32,359 bases of DNA from the NCBI GenBank assembly GCA_020072925.1, contig JAIQGA010000062.1, forward strand, positions 1-32,359, written 5' to 3'. The DNA comes from Terriglobia bacterium. Lineage in GTDB: Bacteria; Acidobacteriota; Terriglobia; UBA7540. The notes under the pieces were generated by a model. That model was given only the letters and a program-made list of their open reading frames with translations. It searched no databases and was not told the origin of the DNA. Made by a program: the position numbers and the translations under genes. This document shows positions 1 to 9,192 of this stretch, piece by piece. The first letter of the stretch is position 1. Each line of letters opens with the position of its first letter.

Positions 1-250
1 CGGCCTCCGCCGCCACTTCGCCCGCCAGTGCCCCCACTGTCGAAATGGGCACATCGACTTTCAGTTGGTTAGTGGAAAGCGCGTAGAGTTGATCTCCGTC
101 GCCCGTGGTGTGGTACGGAACGATGGCGCGCGAGGCGCCGCAGTTGGCCATCATGGCGATCTTGGTCATCTCGGTTTTGGTGAAATTGACGTTGGTGGCC
201 ACCACCAACAGATTTGTACTGTTAAAGGGCGGATCGTTGATCGCGAGCGA
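1..250 (-). pseudogene. P1-family (DmpA/S58-like) peptidase, C-terminal remnant
   Basis: Reading the minus strand from about 245 down to 1 gives a continuous frame with PFNSTNLLVVATNV, then TKIAMMANCGASRAIVP, a GDGDQLYALST stretch and VGALAGEVAAEA at the window edge. This is the pattern of the C-terminal half of P1 peptidases (L-aminopeptidase/D-esterase, DmpA, MEROPS S58), self-processing Ntn-type hydrolases: a strand with VVATN, a helix, and the D-G-D-x-x-x-A-L-S segment. The C-terminus lies beyond base 1. Upstream of about 245 the frame stays open but no longer resembles the family, and a lyase gene on the opposite strand begins at once, so the N-terminal half, including the autoprocessing site, is missing. 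The fragment is either a true pseudogene at a rearrangement point or an assembly chimera. Family assignment comes from recognised motifs and was not tested by search. Confidence 0.6.
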
Positions 251-1807
251 TGCCTGGGAATCTGGGTGCCGAACTTCTGGGAGGAATACCCGAACGAGAT
301 CGCGGTCAGGCAGGGCGAGTTGAGTGTGGGACTGTGGCCGGAGCGAGCCATCGATCATCTCTTGACCAAACCGCTGCTTCCGGCCAATCCCCAGGGCACA
401 CCCTATGTGATGACTCGCTACTGGCCTGTCCTGCCGCATCCCTATTGGGCTTTCATCGACCCGGAGAAGAAGTGCCTGGATGCCCGGCAGGGAATGGCCA
501 AGACCCAGGACATCATCCTGAGTGCGTCGGCGGGCCGGCGGGAGATGCCGGCCTTCGAGAAAAAATGGTGGGCTAAATCACTCCAGCCGATCCGGGGCCA
601 TCTTGAACCCTCTTATGTCACTGGCACGGGCACGCTGGGCCAAGCGTGCCCCCGTGATGCGCGGACCTTTCCCGACTTCGAGAGGCTCTTCGATGAATCC
701 TTCGGTTGGCTCGACCGGCATATCGATCTCCAGAAGTGTTATGGCAAGTTCGATTATGGCGACTTCAGGTATTTCACCGCGGCCACAGACTACCTCTGCT
801 CTCCGGGAACCAAGTGGGGTGAGATGGGTGAAATGGCTCGCGAGGGTTACTGGCACAATAACGAACGCGATACGTTCCTTGGCCTGTTGCATTACTATTA
901 CCGCAGCGGCGATGCCGTTGCCTGGGACCGGTGCAAGATCGCGGCACGGCATCTGTTGGATGTCGACATCCGCCATTATCCGTACTGGGGGATGTACACC
1001 CACAGCTATGGGCACTGCTATGTAGAAACTGCGGAAGCGGGCGAGCCCGACCATTCGTGGCTGCTGGGGCTGCTCTTGTGGGCCGGGGCCAGCGGCGACC
1101 CGACGGTGTGGGAAGAGACGAAGCGATGCGGTGAAAGATTGCTCGACTTGAAGATGGACTTCACCCAAGCGGACGCGCGCACGGCAGCCGTATTCCTCCA
1201 CATGATGTGCCAGTTCTATCAGTATACGGGTGAGCCACTTTACCTTGATCGAGCGAAGGCTCCCGTGGAAGCATTCCTGCAACTTCAGAATCCCGACGGC
1301 AGTTGGCCTGCCTACCTGGGAAATCTGAAGCAGCCGCGCCTCACAGGTTTTGTAGAACACGCCGTGATGGCGCTCGCGGATTACTATTCGCTTCGTCCTG
1401 ACGAAGCCGTGCGGAACACGCTCGACAAGGCGCTGGTGTACTTATTTGGGGAAGATGGCGATCGCAAGCCGGATGAAGGCGAATCGGGTCTGGCCCTTTA
1501 TGCGCTGGCGCAGTTGGCCGCGAAGACTGGGGAAAAGAAATATGCGGCGACGGCGGGGAAAGTCCTCACTAAGCTTTGCACAGCCCAGAATTTATCTGTT
1601 GACCCCATGGGGCGCGGCGATTTCATGGCGCAGTGGGGCGTCAACAACTCTGATGCGGCGAAGGGAACAGGCCGGCCCGCGCAATTCCTGGGTCAAACGC
1701 GACCCTTGATCCCCAGTTGTCTGCTTGCTTACGCGTCACCTGCCGTCGCAGCGGTAGCGCGGCAGCACGCCGGCAAATCTCCAAAATCCTCCAAAGCCAG
1801 GCCCTGA
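246..1807 (+). pseudogene. PcRGLX/YetA-like glycan lyase family protein, N-terminally truncated
   Basis: From about base 262 the frame reads IWVPNFWEEYPNEIAV followed by a short strand and VGLWP, matching the middle of PcRGLX/YetA-like proteins (exo-rhamnogalacturonan lyase family). Helical repeats follow with HSYGHCYVETAE, an aromatic-rich DYLCSPGTKWGEMG region and LQLQNPDGSWPAYL, as expected for the alpha/alpha-barrel C-terminal half. About 515 residues remain, whereas full members are much longer because of N-terminal beta domains. The frame stays open upstream to a TTG at 65, but that stretch is the complement of the peptidase remnant and has no family resemblance; no ribosome site marks a start near 246. 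The stop lies 16 bp from the convergent epimerase gene. If functional it would act on uronic-acid polysaccharides, but the truncation argues against activity. It could be called a CDS 65-1807 by gene finders. Confidence 0.6.
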
Positions 1808-1823
1808 TCGACAGGTCCTGATT

Positions 1824-2810
1824 CTATTCACGGAATCGTCCGTCGCTGGTCAACCCGTTAACAAAAGAGAGCCCTCTCTGTACAAGGAAAGTAACGGCAG
1901 TACGCCATGACGCGCCCGGCGCGAGAAGAACCACCCGATCTTCCTCGATGGCCGTTTCGATTTGCTGCGGGTGCGACGTGCAAGGTTCGAGCAGGACTAC
2001 TTGGTAGTCGCGCCATCCGCCGTAGGTTGCAAAGAGCCAGCAGGAGCGAAACACGTTTGGAGGGAAAACAAATCCCGTCGACAGGCGCGCCGCGCGATCG
2101 GTAAGTGCGCACCAGCCGGATTGATAACCGTGGCCATAAAGAAAATAGACTTCTTTGGATCCCGCGGAGCGCACGGTGCGCAGGTCCAGGGGGTTGCCAT
2201 TGCGGAGAGCGAAAGGCCACGCGAAGGGCGCCGCCACACCCCCCAAAGTGCCCATGTAGGATGGCTCCACGTCGATTGACATTGCCGGGAAGTCGATTCT
2301 CTCACCGCCCGAAATGGCGAGAGCGGGGTGGAGAGCAAACATGAATGGGAGTTCGTCTTTCGACATGTTCGTCACGGTATAGGTCACTTCCAGACGCGCA
2401 TCGTCTCCGCGCAGGCGGAAGACATTCTCGACGGTCGCGCCGCTGAGGGGGGCTTGGCAAGACAAACGGAGACCGTCGGCGCCCGACGATTCTTCCGCGG
2501 CTGCCGTCCAAGGAAGGCACCACACTTCGCCGTGATCGGGAAACAGCTTCTGATTGATCGTGCCCGGAGCGGCCGTCGGGAACATTTCCTCCCATCCCCC
2601 GCACCAAACGTCGTCGAAGGCAGTCCCCAACGCGTGTCTCTCCGGCTTGATTTGCGGATTGTGCCAGAGAATTTCGCGGTTAAGCGGCTTATACACGATG
2701 CTCCAAATGCGCCCGCCAATTTCCGGGAGGACAACGACGCGGAGGTTCCCATTCTCCAGCGTGACAGCATCATTCGAAACGTAATGTCCTGGGCGATTAT
2801 TATGTGACAT
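1824..2810 (-). CDS. Aldose-1-epimerase-like (galactose mutarotase fold) protein
   Basis: The protein has about 328 residues with the beta-sandwich pattern of galactose-mutarotase-like proteins (aldose epimerase, DUF4432/DUF5107 relatives). An N-terminal strand block reads NLRVVVLPEIGGRIWSI. GGWEEMFPT follows, then FALHPALAISGGERI, which carries the likely catalytic histidine, and near the end VVLLEPCTSHP, which carries a conserved glutamate. Such proteins interconvert sugar anomers or bind sugars; the substrate cannot be read from the sequence. The start at 2810 (MSHNN) is chosen because the homology begins just after it and AGAGAAG lies upstream; a longer frame to 2900 adds 30 unrelated residues. 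It is convergent with the lyase remnant and divergent from the CGGC gene, and fits a sugar-degradation locus rather than the sulfur island. Confidence 0.75.
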   Translation of the reverse strand: MSHNNRPGHYVSNDAVTLENGNLRVVVLPEIGGRIWSIVYKPLNREILWHNPQIKPERHALGTAFDDVWCGGWEEMFPTAAPGTINQKLFPDHGEVWCLPWTAAAEESSGADGLRLSCQAPLSGATVENVFRLRGDDARLEVTYTVTNMSKDELPFMFALHPALAISGGERIDFPAMSIDVEPSYMGTLGGVAAPFAWPFALRNGNPLDLRTVRSAGSKEVYFLYGHGYQSGWCALTDRAARLSTGFVFPPNVFRSCWLFATYGGWRDYQVVLLEPCTSHPQQIETAIEEDRVVLLAPGASWRTAVTFLVQRGLSFVNGLTSDGRFRE

Positions 2811-3165
2811 GCGTCTTCTCTCTTCTATGCTGCGCGATCGGCCAGGAAGTTCGGAGTCTCGATTACAGCTCCAAATAGAAGCGCCCTTTAGCCGAAGCAT
2901 AGTCGGGCGAGCAAATTTTGCAGGCGGTGATTGCCCGAATTACTTGCTATCACAATATTGCCCTTGTGCTCCACAGTAAATGCGGCAATTCACATAAGCT
3001 TCTGGGCCTTCAGCGCCAATCAGCGCAACCACCTTCGTGTCGCATCCCTGCACAACTGCACATTTTCGCGTCACGACGCCTCCGAGCGCGGATCGCATCA
3101 TTATCTCGAACGGCTTAGTGGAACCTAGATTGCTGTGTTAATATCCGGGACTTGAAGGGGGGACG
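2811..3165. other. Divergent intergenic region, epimerase-like gene / CGGC gene
   Basis: This 355-bp stretch separates two divergently transcribed genes, so it must hold both promoters. Upstream of the plus-strand gene there is a -10-like TAATAT at 3139-3144 and a strong purine-rich ribosome site (AAGGGGGGACG) directly before the ATG, but no convincing -35 element. No open frame resembling a protein family, no clear inverted repeat and no RNA gene was recognised. Confidence 0.5.
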
Positions 3166-3519
3166 ATGGCTCGAATCGCAATAATTTACTGCAAGCGAAT
3201 TAAAGACCACTCGTGCATTGCTTGCGCGAAATGTTACAAAGGGATGCATGAGAAGAACGCGGAGTTTGCTCGCCACAGCGACATTGACCTGGTGGCGATG
3301 ACGGATTGCGGAGACTGCCCGGGGTTAATTCTGCCGCGGGTCAGGCTCCTTACCGAGGTCACCAAAAGTCTCGGGCGGGAAATTGAAGTCCTCCATCTCG
3401 GAACGTGCGTCAAATCGGCGATGAGCACCGCGCAATGTCCCATCGACTTTGACGACTTGAAGATCACGCTTGAAAAAGCTTACGCGTTTCAGGTCGTTCT
3501 GGGCACCCACTCGTACTAG
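3166..3519 (+). CDS. CGGC domain-containing protein
   Basis: A complete 117-residue protein that matches CGGC-domain proteins, a small family of putative metal-binding proteins of unknown function found mainly in anaerobes. Seen in the sequence: an N-terminal strand RIAIIYCKRI, the cysteine cluster CIACAKCYKGM, TDCGDCPG in the position that gives the family its name, and HLGTCVKSA followed by CP. The nine or so cysteines suggest binding of a metal or an Fe-S cluster. A GGGGGGACG ribosome site precedes the ATG. The gene is convergent with dsrK, with 27 bp between the stops, so it is not part of the sulfur operon. No signal peptide or membrane segment is visible, and the role is unknown. Confidence 0.8.
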   Translation: MARIAIIYCKRIKDHSCIACAKCYKGMHEKNAEFARHSDIDLVAMTDCGDCPGLILPRVRLLTEVTKSLGREIEVLHLGTCVKSAMSTAQCPIDFDDLKITLEKAYAFQVVLGTHSY

Positions 3520-3546
3520 CGGTGGATTGAGTTCGCCACAGAGCTG

Positions 3547-5157
3547 TTACCGCCACTCCCATTCTATGAAGCCGGGTTTCACGTCGGTCATGGCATTGAC
3601 GATCAACTCGACAAGCCCCCCGTATAGGATCCGGTGCTGTTCCCACAGGTCATAGTAGGCAAGCATGTCCCGGAACTGCCCTTTGCAGTTGCTGCAAGGC
3701 GCGCAGAGGTATTTGGGAATTGAAGGGTCGAGGCATTCGCGGAAGGCGTTGAGCACCTGCTCGACCTTCTTGCGACCGGCGACCTGGAATCGCCAATCCG
3801 AGAAATTGTGCGGGCTCATGATGGCGAACCCGCTGCCGCCTCCGCAACAGTAATTGTCCACACCGTGCGGTTCCATTTCCCGGAATTGCGGGCAGATCTT
3901 GCGGACGATCTCGCGCTGGGGTTCCACCACACCCATGAGGCGGACCAGGTTGCAGGGATCGTGCAAGGTCACGGGGAAATTGTTGCGCGCGGGATCGAGC
4001 TTGAGGCGTCCACTCATCACGATATCCCGCAACAGCGGCATGCAGCTCTCTCGCGGGATGTTCAGGTCGCCGGTGAGGACGCGGTCCGCAATGACCGTCA
4101 GGGCCTTATGCGCGTGCCCGCACTCACCCAGGACGATCTTCTTGACCTTAAGTTTCCGTGCAGCCTCCGCGTGTTTTATGGCCACCCGAGCGAACTGGGC
4201 GTCATCGTACCAGACGCCGTAGTTGATGGAATCGTACCCGGCGATTTCCGAGGACATGGTCCAGGAAAGGCCGGCGGCATTAAAGATCAAAGCAAAAGCG
4301 CCGGGATTCTCAGGCCAGGCGAGGATTTCTCCGGCGTTGTGGATCAGCAGGATGTCCGCGCCCTCCACATCCCAGGGAGTTTTCACTTCGATGCCGGTCT
4401 TCTCGCTGATGTCTTCATCAATGAACGCGATGTTGTCCTTGACCGCCTCGGCATTCATTCCCGTCGAGGAACCGACCTTGAGTTGGAGCATCGAGCCGCT
4501 GTCGTGAAGTTCTTTGGCGGCAATCCCCATCTCCTGGCTGAACAACTTCCGCAGCTCGTGGGCCACCAAGCCATTGTCCGCGCCGATGGGGCAGGTCTGC
4601 GCGCAGCGCCGGCAGATATTGCAGCGATAGGAGAGTTCAATCAACCGGGCTACCAGAGGCCAATTGAGCTCGATGTCGCCGTGCTGCCAGGCGGAAAGCA
4701 GGCCGCCTCGCTGGACATATTTGAAATAGAGTCGGCGCAGGATTTCGGACCGGTAGGTGGGGCGGTAAAGTTCGTTGCGGCCGCTCCCCTCGAACACATG
4801 GCACGCCTCGGCGCAAGTCTGGCATTTGGCGCAGTAGTCCATAGTCAGGAGCAGCGGCTGGAGAAAGGTCCAGTTGTTCTCTCTGCTAAATAACTTCTCC
4901 AGCCCGCTGAGGAATTTCGCGACCAGCGCTTCTTCCTCTTCCCGGCTCTTCGGTTGGGGCACGCTCACCGCACAAGTGTCATCCAGGAAACACTCGTACT
5001 TCTCTTTGACCTGTGCTGAAAGGGGGCGCCAGTCAGGGGTCCTGGCAGGGTCATCGAAAGGCGCCGGCAACGGCATCAAATCTTGGCTCTCCAAATGGAC
5101 CAGCGGTTTCTTCTCTCGCTTCGAGATGTCCGCGAGGCTAAGCTTTTCCTTATTCAT
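3547..5157 (-). CDS. dsrK: DsrK-like Fe-S (HdrD-type) subunit of a membrane quinol oxidoreductase
   Basis: A 536-residue cytoplasmic iron-sulfur protein. Two ferredoxin-type motifs lie at C109/C112/C115/C119 and C179/C182/C185/C189, followed by an HdrD-like region with GECGHAHK. One CCG domain near residues 410-510 has HDPCNLVRLMG, NYCCGGGSGFA and CAPCSNCKGQ, which would hold the noncubane cluster at which DsrK acts on the DsrC trisulfide. The start at 5157 has AAGGAGG eight bases upstream, and it overlaps the dsrM stop in an ATGA arrangement, so translation is coupled. The frame continues far upstream, but that part only shadows dsrM. With DsrM it should pass menaquinol electrons to a disulfide or trisulfide. 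TmcB and Hme-type proteins are close relatives; the sulfur-gene context favours DsrK. It may be a second DsrMK set. Confidence 0.85.
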   Translation of the reverse strand: MNKEKLSLADISKREKKPLVHLESQDLMPLPAPFDDPARTPDWRPLSAQVKEKYECFLDDTCAVSVPQPKSREEEEALVAKFLSGLEKLFSRENNWTFLQPLLLTMDYCAKCQTCAEACHVFEGSGRNELYRPTYRSEILRRLYFKYVQRGGLLSAWQHGDIELNWPLVARLIELSYRCNICRRCAQTCPIGADNGLVAHELRKLFSQEMGIAAKELHDSGSMLQLKVGSSTGMNAEAVKDNIAFIDEDISEKTGIEVKTPWDVEGADILLIHNAGEILAWPENPGAFALIFNAAGLSWTMSSEIAGYDSINYGVWYDDAQFARVAIKHAEAARKLKVKKIVLGECGHAHKALTVIADRVLTGDLNIPRESCMPLLRDIVMSGRLKLDPARNNFPVTLHDPCNLVRLMGVVEPQREIVRKICPQFREMEPHGVDNYCCGGGSGFAIMSPHNFSDWRFQVAGRKKVEQVLNAFRECLDPSIPKYLCAPCSNCKGQFRDMLAYYDLWEQHRILYGGLVELIVNAMTDVKPGFIEWEWR

Positions 5158-6095
5158 TTCCTGCCTCCTTGCGCCGGGTTGGTCATGGCGATGTCGGCCC
5201 AGGTTCTCGCTCCGTTGGCGCCGACATGTGGCGCAGCCCAACGCGGCCGGTAGGTCAGGTATTCGGCTATCTTCTTTTCCAGGCTGCTTCCTCGCAGGCT
5301 GGGCGCATCGTCCCAGCGCACGAAGTGGTAGGTGAAGAATTTTCCAATGAAGTGGGACATGTGAGTGAGGGGGATATAGGCCGCCAGCAGCGCGCCCAAT
5401 ACAAGACCAACGGCAAGCGGAAGGGGAAAAGCTAGGCGGGTATTGAATGTGACCAAGCCTTGCACGAGCTCCACAGCTTTCGGAGCACCCTGCGGTCGAA
5501 GCAAGTACCCGGTGAACAGGCAGCTGAAGGTGACGATGAAGAATACCAGGTTGAAAATATCGCCCGGCGTCGTGTAGATCTTCAGTTCTTTGTCTGTCAG
5601 CCGACGGATCAACAGAGCCACGGCTCCTGCCACCGCCAGAACTGCTCCCGCCAAGCCCCCCGCCGTGTAGGCAAAGTGCAGGATCGTTCCGATGAGCCCG
5701 GAGACGAGTTGCGGCGAGGACAGCGAGATGACGGCGGTTCCCGCCAAAAGCCCCGTCGACCCGATCAGCAGGTAGAGGCCAAAGTGAAACGGGAATGAAC
5801 GCAGCCACATCGGGCGGTTAAACTCCCGGAGAGCTTTTTGAAAGAGCATCTCCGGGAGCATGGACTTGAGTTCGCCGACCAGATTAAAGGGGCGAGGTTT
5901 CTTCCACCAATCCGTCTCCTCGAGATAGGAGCCTCCGTGCTTGAGCCGGCTCGCTTCCTCGTGAGGCACGGGGTAGAGTTCCCAGCGGAGATGTAAGGGC
6001 AAGCGAGCGTAACGGATCGCTTGAACCGCGCAGCCGAAGAGACAGACCAGCGCTGCGAGGTAGATGAAGGAATAAAGAAGCAGAGTCGTTGTCAT
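5154..6095 (-). CDS. dsrM: DsrM-like cytochrome b (NarI-type) membrane subunit
   Basis: A 313-residue integral membrane protein with an N-terminal helix (LLLYSFIYLAALVCLFG), a cytoplasmic linker and a NarI-like core of about five helices. Candidate haem b ligands are histidines in FPFHFGLYLL, TILHFAYTAGG and PLTHMSHFIGKFF, the placement expected for DsrM/NarI-type dihaem cytochromes that oxidise menaquinol. The start at 6095 (MTTTLLLYSF) has AGAGGT upstream; a frame starting at 6155 adds 20 non-homologous residues. It overlaps dsrK by 4 bp and follows sat by 182 bp on the same strand. dsrJ, dsrO and dsrP are absent next to it, so this is the two-subunit MK form known from several Gram-positive sulfate reducers and from extra paralogues elsewhere. 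TmcC is the main alternative name. Confidence 0.85.
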   Translation of the reverse strand: MTTTLLLYSFIYLAALVCLFGCAVQAIRYARLPLHLRWELYPVPHEEASRLKHGGSYLEETDWWKKPRPFNLVGELKSMLPEMLFQKALREFNRPMWLRSFPFHFGLYLLIGSTGLLAGTAVISLSSPQLVSGLIGTILHFAYTAGGLAGAVLAVAGAVALLIRRLTDKELKIYTTPGDIFNLVFFIVTFSCLFTGYLLRPQGAPKAVELVQGLVTFNTRLAFPLPLAVGLVLGALLAAYIPLTHMSHFIGKFFTYHFVRWDDAPSLRGSSLEKKIAEYLTYRPRWAAPHVGANGARTWADIAMTNPAQGGRK

Positions 6096-6248
6096 GAATG
6101 CGGACCTCTGATCGGCCGGGAACGCAAGGTGATATTCTCCTCGCGATCGGTGCACTCTGGGACGAAGCCATCTGGCGGCTGCAAAGGTCGAGTCGCCTTT
6201 TGGTTCTTCCCTGCACCACCCAGAGGGCCAGCCTCAGTTTGAACGCCA

Positions 6249-6262
6249 GGGGGCCGGCCCCC
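6249..6262 (-). terminator. GC palindrome in the sat-dsrM spacer, possible attenuator hairpin
   Basis: GGGGGCCGGCCCCC is a perfect 14-bp palindrome beginning 15 bp past the sat stop codon. As RNA it can form a five-pair G:C stem with a CCGG loop. No run of T follows on the minus strand, so it is not a standard intrinsic terminator. It may pause polymerase or protect the 3' end of sat mRNA and so lower dsrMK expression. The structure is seen; the function is inferred. Confidence 0.35.
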
Positions 6263-6277
6263 GGAAGCCGCAAGAGT

Positions 6278-7543
6278 TCACTTCGACGCTTGTCCAGTGG
6301 CGAAGCCGTGAAGCTTCACTTCCACTTTTTCCTCGAGGCTGTCGTAGTACTGCTTCAGAATGGCAATCACCTCGGGCCGGGAGAACTCCGAAGGAACGGG
6401 CTTCCCTTCGCTCATCAGTTTTCGGAGCAACGTTCCGGAGAGCAGGAGACGCGCGCCGCCTTTGTACTTGCCGTTCTCGTCGATAACCGCCTTGGTTTCG
6501 TGTGGGCAGGTCTTCATCGACGCCATGGTCCCGCACTCGTAGCAATAGAAAGTCCAGTCCATGCACAGGGGGCGGAGGAGCAGAGCGCCCGCGGGAATCT
6601 CGTTAAAGATCTTCTGAGCGTCAAAGGGACCGTAATAGTCGCCCACGCCCGCATGGTCGCGCCCCACGATCAAGTGAGTGCAGCCGTAGTTCTGCCGAAA
6701 GACCGCGTGGAGCAACGCCTCGCGAGGTCCTGCGTAGCGCATCTCCATGGGATACCCGCCTTGAATGACGCGGTCGCGGCGGAAATACTTGTTGACGAGT
6801 GCGTCGATAGCCTTCACGCGCACTTCCGCCGGGATGTCGCCGGGCTTGAGTTTGCCGACGAGTTGATGGATGTAAACTCCGTCGCACACCTCAATGGCAA
6901 TCCAGGCCAGGTAGGCGTGGGAGTTGTGCATCGGGTTGCGGAGCTGGAGGGCGGCCACGGTGTTCCAGCCACGCTCCTCAAACTGTTTTCGGGCTTCGGC
7001 GGGTCGCTGGTAAATGCCCTTGAACATTTCCGGGTAGTACGATTCGGACAGAACCTTAACCGGCCCCGCCAGGTTCACGGCCGCTTGCTCCTTCACCTTT
7101 TGTACGCCGGGATGCGCGGAGTCCGTAGTGCGAAAAACCTGTTTGCACTCAAACTCCTTGTCGATCGCGTATTTCTCCGTGACCTTCATCGTGCCCATAA
7201 TGGACTCAGTTTCGGTGTCCCACAGAGCCACTTCGCTGCCGACGAAGAGAGAATTCGCGACGGCCTCGTCGGCCGAGAGCGTAATGGGAATGGGCCAGAA
7301 AAGGCCGTTTCGGCTGGGCAGGCTGTAGGTCTCGCAACAACCTTTCCAGTCGTCTTTGCCCATGAAACCATCAAGCGGGGTAAAGGCGCCAATTCCCATC
7401 ATGATGAGGTCGCTCGTTTCACGGCTGGTCATCGGGACTTTCTTGAGACCTTGAGCCTTCTTCATCTCTTCGTCCCGAGCCGGGCCTGTCAAGAGGAGGG
7501 GCTGCAACTCGCCACCCCCATGGGGAAGAATCAACTTGCTCAT
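6278..7543 (-). CDS. sat: Sulfate adenylyltransferase (ATP sulfurylase), dissimilatory type
   Basis: Catalyses ATP + sulfate to APS + pyrophosphate in the cytoplasm; it runs in reverse during sulfite oxidation. The protein has 421 residues, the usual length for the homo-oligomeric bacterial and archaeal form without a kinase domain. Visible hallmarks are [10 protein letters not shown] at about 200-209 (the QxRN and HxxH nucleotide-binding motifs), [21 protein letters not shown], and a [15 protein letters not shown] segment that matches the structural zinc site of bacterial ATP sulfurylases. The start at 7543 has AGGAGG seven bases upstream. Its neighbours dsrN and dsrMK on the same strand, and aprBA further along, show that it serves dissimilatory rather than assimilatory metabolism. 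The second position of QxRN is Leu instead of the common Thr, a mild change. Confidence 0.96.
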   Translation of the reverse strand: MSKLILPHGGGELQPLLLTGPARDEEMKKAQGLKKVPMTSRETSDLIMMGIGAFTPLDGFMGKDDWKGCCETYSLPSRNGLFWPIPITLSADEAVANSLFVGSEVALWDTETESIMGTMKVTEKYAIDKEFECKQVFRTTDSAHPGVQKVKEQAAVNLAGPVKVLSESYYPEMFKGIYQRPAEARKQFEERGWNTVAALQLRNPMHNSHAYLAWIAIEVCDGVYIHQLVGKLKPGDIPAEVRVKAIDALVNKYFRRDRVIQGGYPMEMRYAGPREALLHAVFRQNYGCTHLIVGRDHAGVGDYYGPFDAQKIFNEIPAGALLLRPLCMDWTFYCYECGTMASMKTCPHETKAVIDENGKYKGGARLLLSGTLLRKLMSEGKPVPSEFSRPEVIAILKQYYDSLEEKVEVKLHGFATGQASK

Positions 7544-7675
7544 CAAAGACCTCCTATAAAAGCTGGATTCGAATACTCGCTACGTAACTTTCAATAAAAT
7601 CCACCCCGTTCATAACCATATCGAGGCAAATATCATCGAACTTCCAACTTACCGCTGACGTGCCCGGGCGACTCT

Positions 7676-9085
7676 CTACCAAATGGACGGCGCGACGGTA
7701 GCAGCGAAACGGCGCGCGGCGTGCAGCATACCCTGCGCCCATTCCGGAGTGGCCCACGCATGCAAGTGGGTGTAGCTCGCCCACACATTTCCCGCAAGAA
7801 TACCGTCGCGGCCTTCGAAGCAGCCCGTACCGCGACGGACCGCACAGGCCGTAGCGGGCAGGTCACCCGCCGGCAAAATCCGAGAATAGTGAAACTCGTG
7901 TCCTCTCAGGATCGTGCCAAGAGGGAAAAAGGCATTGGGCGTGTCCACGAGGAGTTCACTGTACCCGTGCCCCTGGGGTTTGGCGCAGACCTCTACATCG
8001 AGGGGAAGCGCTCCCGCCATGGGGTGCCGGCGCCCCCGCCAAAGGATCGAGCGGGCGAGAAGCATCAGGCCGCCGCACTCCGCGTAGATCGGCAGTCCAT
8101 GGTCGGCGGCACTCCGGAGGGATGCCAGGAAGGCCCCATTCGCGGAAAGTGTCTCGCCGTGCGTCTCGGGGAAACCGCCGCCGATGTACAGAGCATCCAG
8201 GTCTTCCGGCAACGATGTCGCCGAAAGTGCGGAGATAGGAACCAGTCGAGCGCCCGTGGTCTCTAAGGCCTCCAGATTCTCGGGGTAATAGAAGGTGAAG
8301 GCGGTGTCACAGATATACCCTACCTTGAGGCCATGCCCATCGGCCGAAGCGGAACAGGGCATCTCGGACGGAGCCAAACTGGGGGCAAGGCGTGAGATGG
8401 TCAACAACTTCTCCAGGTCCAGTCGGCTGCCCACAATCTCCACCAGGCTCGTTCGCAATTCCTCCCGCGCCCCGTATTCTTGCGGGGCCACGAGTCCAAG
8501 ATGCCGTTCGGGGAGAAGCGCACTGAGGTCGGCTCTGGGAATCACACCCAGGACAGGGAGATTGCAATCGGCTTCAATGGCTTCACGCAGAACCTGCTCG
8601 TGCCGCCGCCCACTTACCTGGTTTAATATGACTCCGGCGATATTAAGAGTTGGGTCGAGCTTTTGGCAGCCGAGTACCAAGGCCGCGGCGGTGCGGGTTA
8701 CTTTCGTGGCATTCAGCGCCAGCACGACGGGCGCGGAAAGCGCTTTGGCCAGTTCGGCGGTGCTATGCGTGCCCCGAGCGTCCAAACCGTCAAAAAGGCC
8801 TCGATTGCCCTCGATGACGTTAAGGCCTGTCGGTTCCCCGTTGAGGGTGAATGACTTGACCGTCCTCTCGAATCCCATCAGGTAAGTGTCGAGATTGCGA
8901 GCCGGGTGGCCCGACGCCCAACTGAGCCAGGCGGCGTCGATATAATCCGGGCCCTTCTTGAACGCGCGGACAGACAGCCCTCTCTGCCGGGAAGCGAGGA
9001 GCAGTCCCAAGGAGACGATAGTCTTGCCGGACCCGCCGGAGAGTCCGGCGATAACCAAACGCGGCATCGTGCAAGACGCGGTCAT
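7676..9085 (-). CDS. dsrN: DsrN, cobyrinic acid a,c-diamide synthase-like siroheme amidase
   Basis: A two-domain CbiA/CobB-type protein of about 469 residues. The N-terminal ATP-binding domain begins LVIAGLSGGSGKTIVSLGLL (P-loop GGSGKT) and continues through FKKGPDYIDAAW and EGNRGLFDG. The C-terminal class-I glutamine amidotransferase domain has IGGGFPETH, the nucleophile loop AECGGLMLLARS and the histidine in SYTHLHAWATPEWA. In dsr clusters this family is DsrN, which amidates siroheme to the siroamide used by DsrAB. The cofactor step is known from the family and inferred here from position directly upstream of sat. A true cobalamin enzyme is possible, but no other cobalamin gene is nearby. 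The start is uncertain: ATG at 9085 or 9067 both precede the P-loop, and neither has a strong ribosome site. Confidence 0.85.
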   Translation of the reverse strand: MTASCTMPRLVIAGLSGGSGKTIVSLGLLLASRQRGLSVRAFKKGPDYIDAAWLSWASGHPARNLDTYLMGFERTVKSFTLNGEPTGLNVIEGNRGLFDGLDARGTHSTAELAKALSAPVVLALNATKVTRTAAALVLGCQKLDPTLNIAGVILNQVSGRRHEQVLREAIEADCNLPVLGVIPRADLSALLPERHLGLVAPQEYGAREELRTSLVEIVGSRLDLEKLLTISRLAPSLAPSEMPCSASADGHGLKVGYICDTAFTFYYPENLEALETTGARLVPISALSATSLPEDLDALYIGGGFPETHGETLSANGAFLASLRSAADHGLPIYAECGGLMLLARSILWRGRRHPMAGALPLDVEVCAKPQGHGYSELLVDTPNAFFPLGTILRGHEFHYSRILPAGDLPATACAVRRGTGCFEGRDGILAGNVWASYTHLHAWATPEWAQGMLHAARRFAATVAPSIW

Positions 9086-9192
9086 GGAAGTCTCAGAGTA
9101 CCCCCGTCGCCAATCTCGACCCATCTGCACCTGACGGAGTGTCGGGCGTTCTCGCCGATTTGTGTTTTCCGCGCATGTAATCTCCAGACCGG

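Noticed and set aside
3808-4893. Plus-strand open frame (361 codons) opposite dsrK
   Set aside because: Antisense of the DsrK cysteine-motif region; composition is a mirror of that gene.
5158-5808. N-terminal extension of DsrK by 217 codons
   Set aside because: This part is a frame-shifted shadow of dsrM; the ribosome site and homology both place the start at 5157.
6098-7597. Plus-strand open frame (499 codons) opposite sat
   Set aside because: Antisense of sat with no recognisable protein pattern.
7676-9085. Cobalamin biosynthesis enzyme CbiA/CobB
   Set aside because: The fold is the same, but no other cobalamin gene is present and the neighbours are sat and dsr genes, so DsrN is preferred, though not proved.
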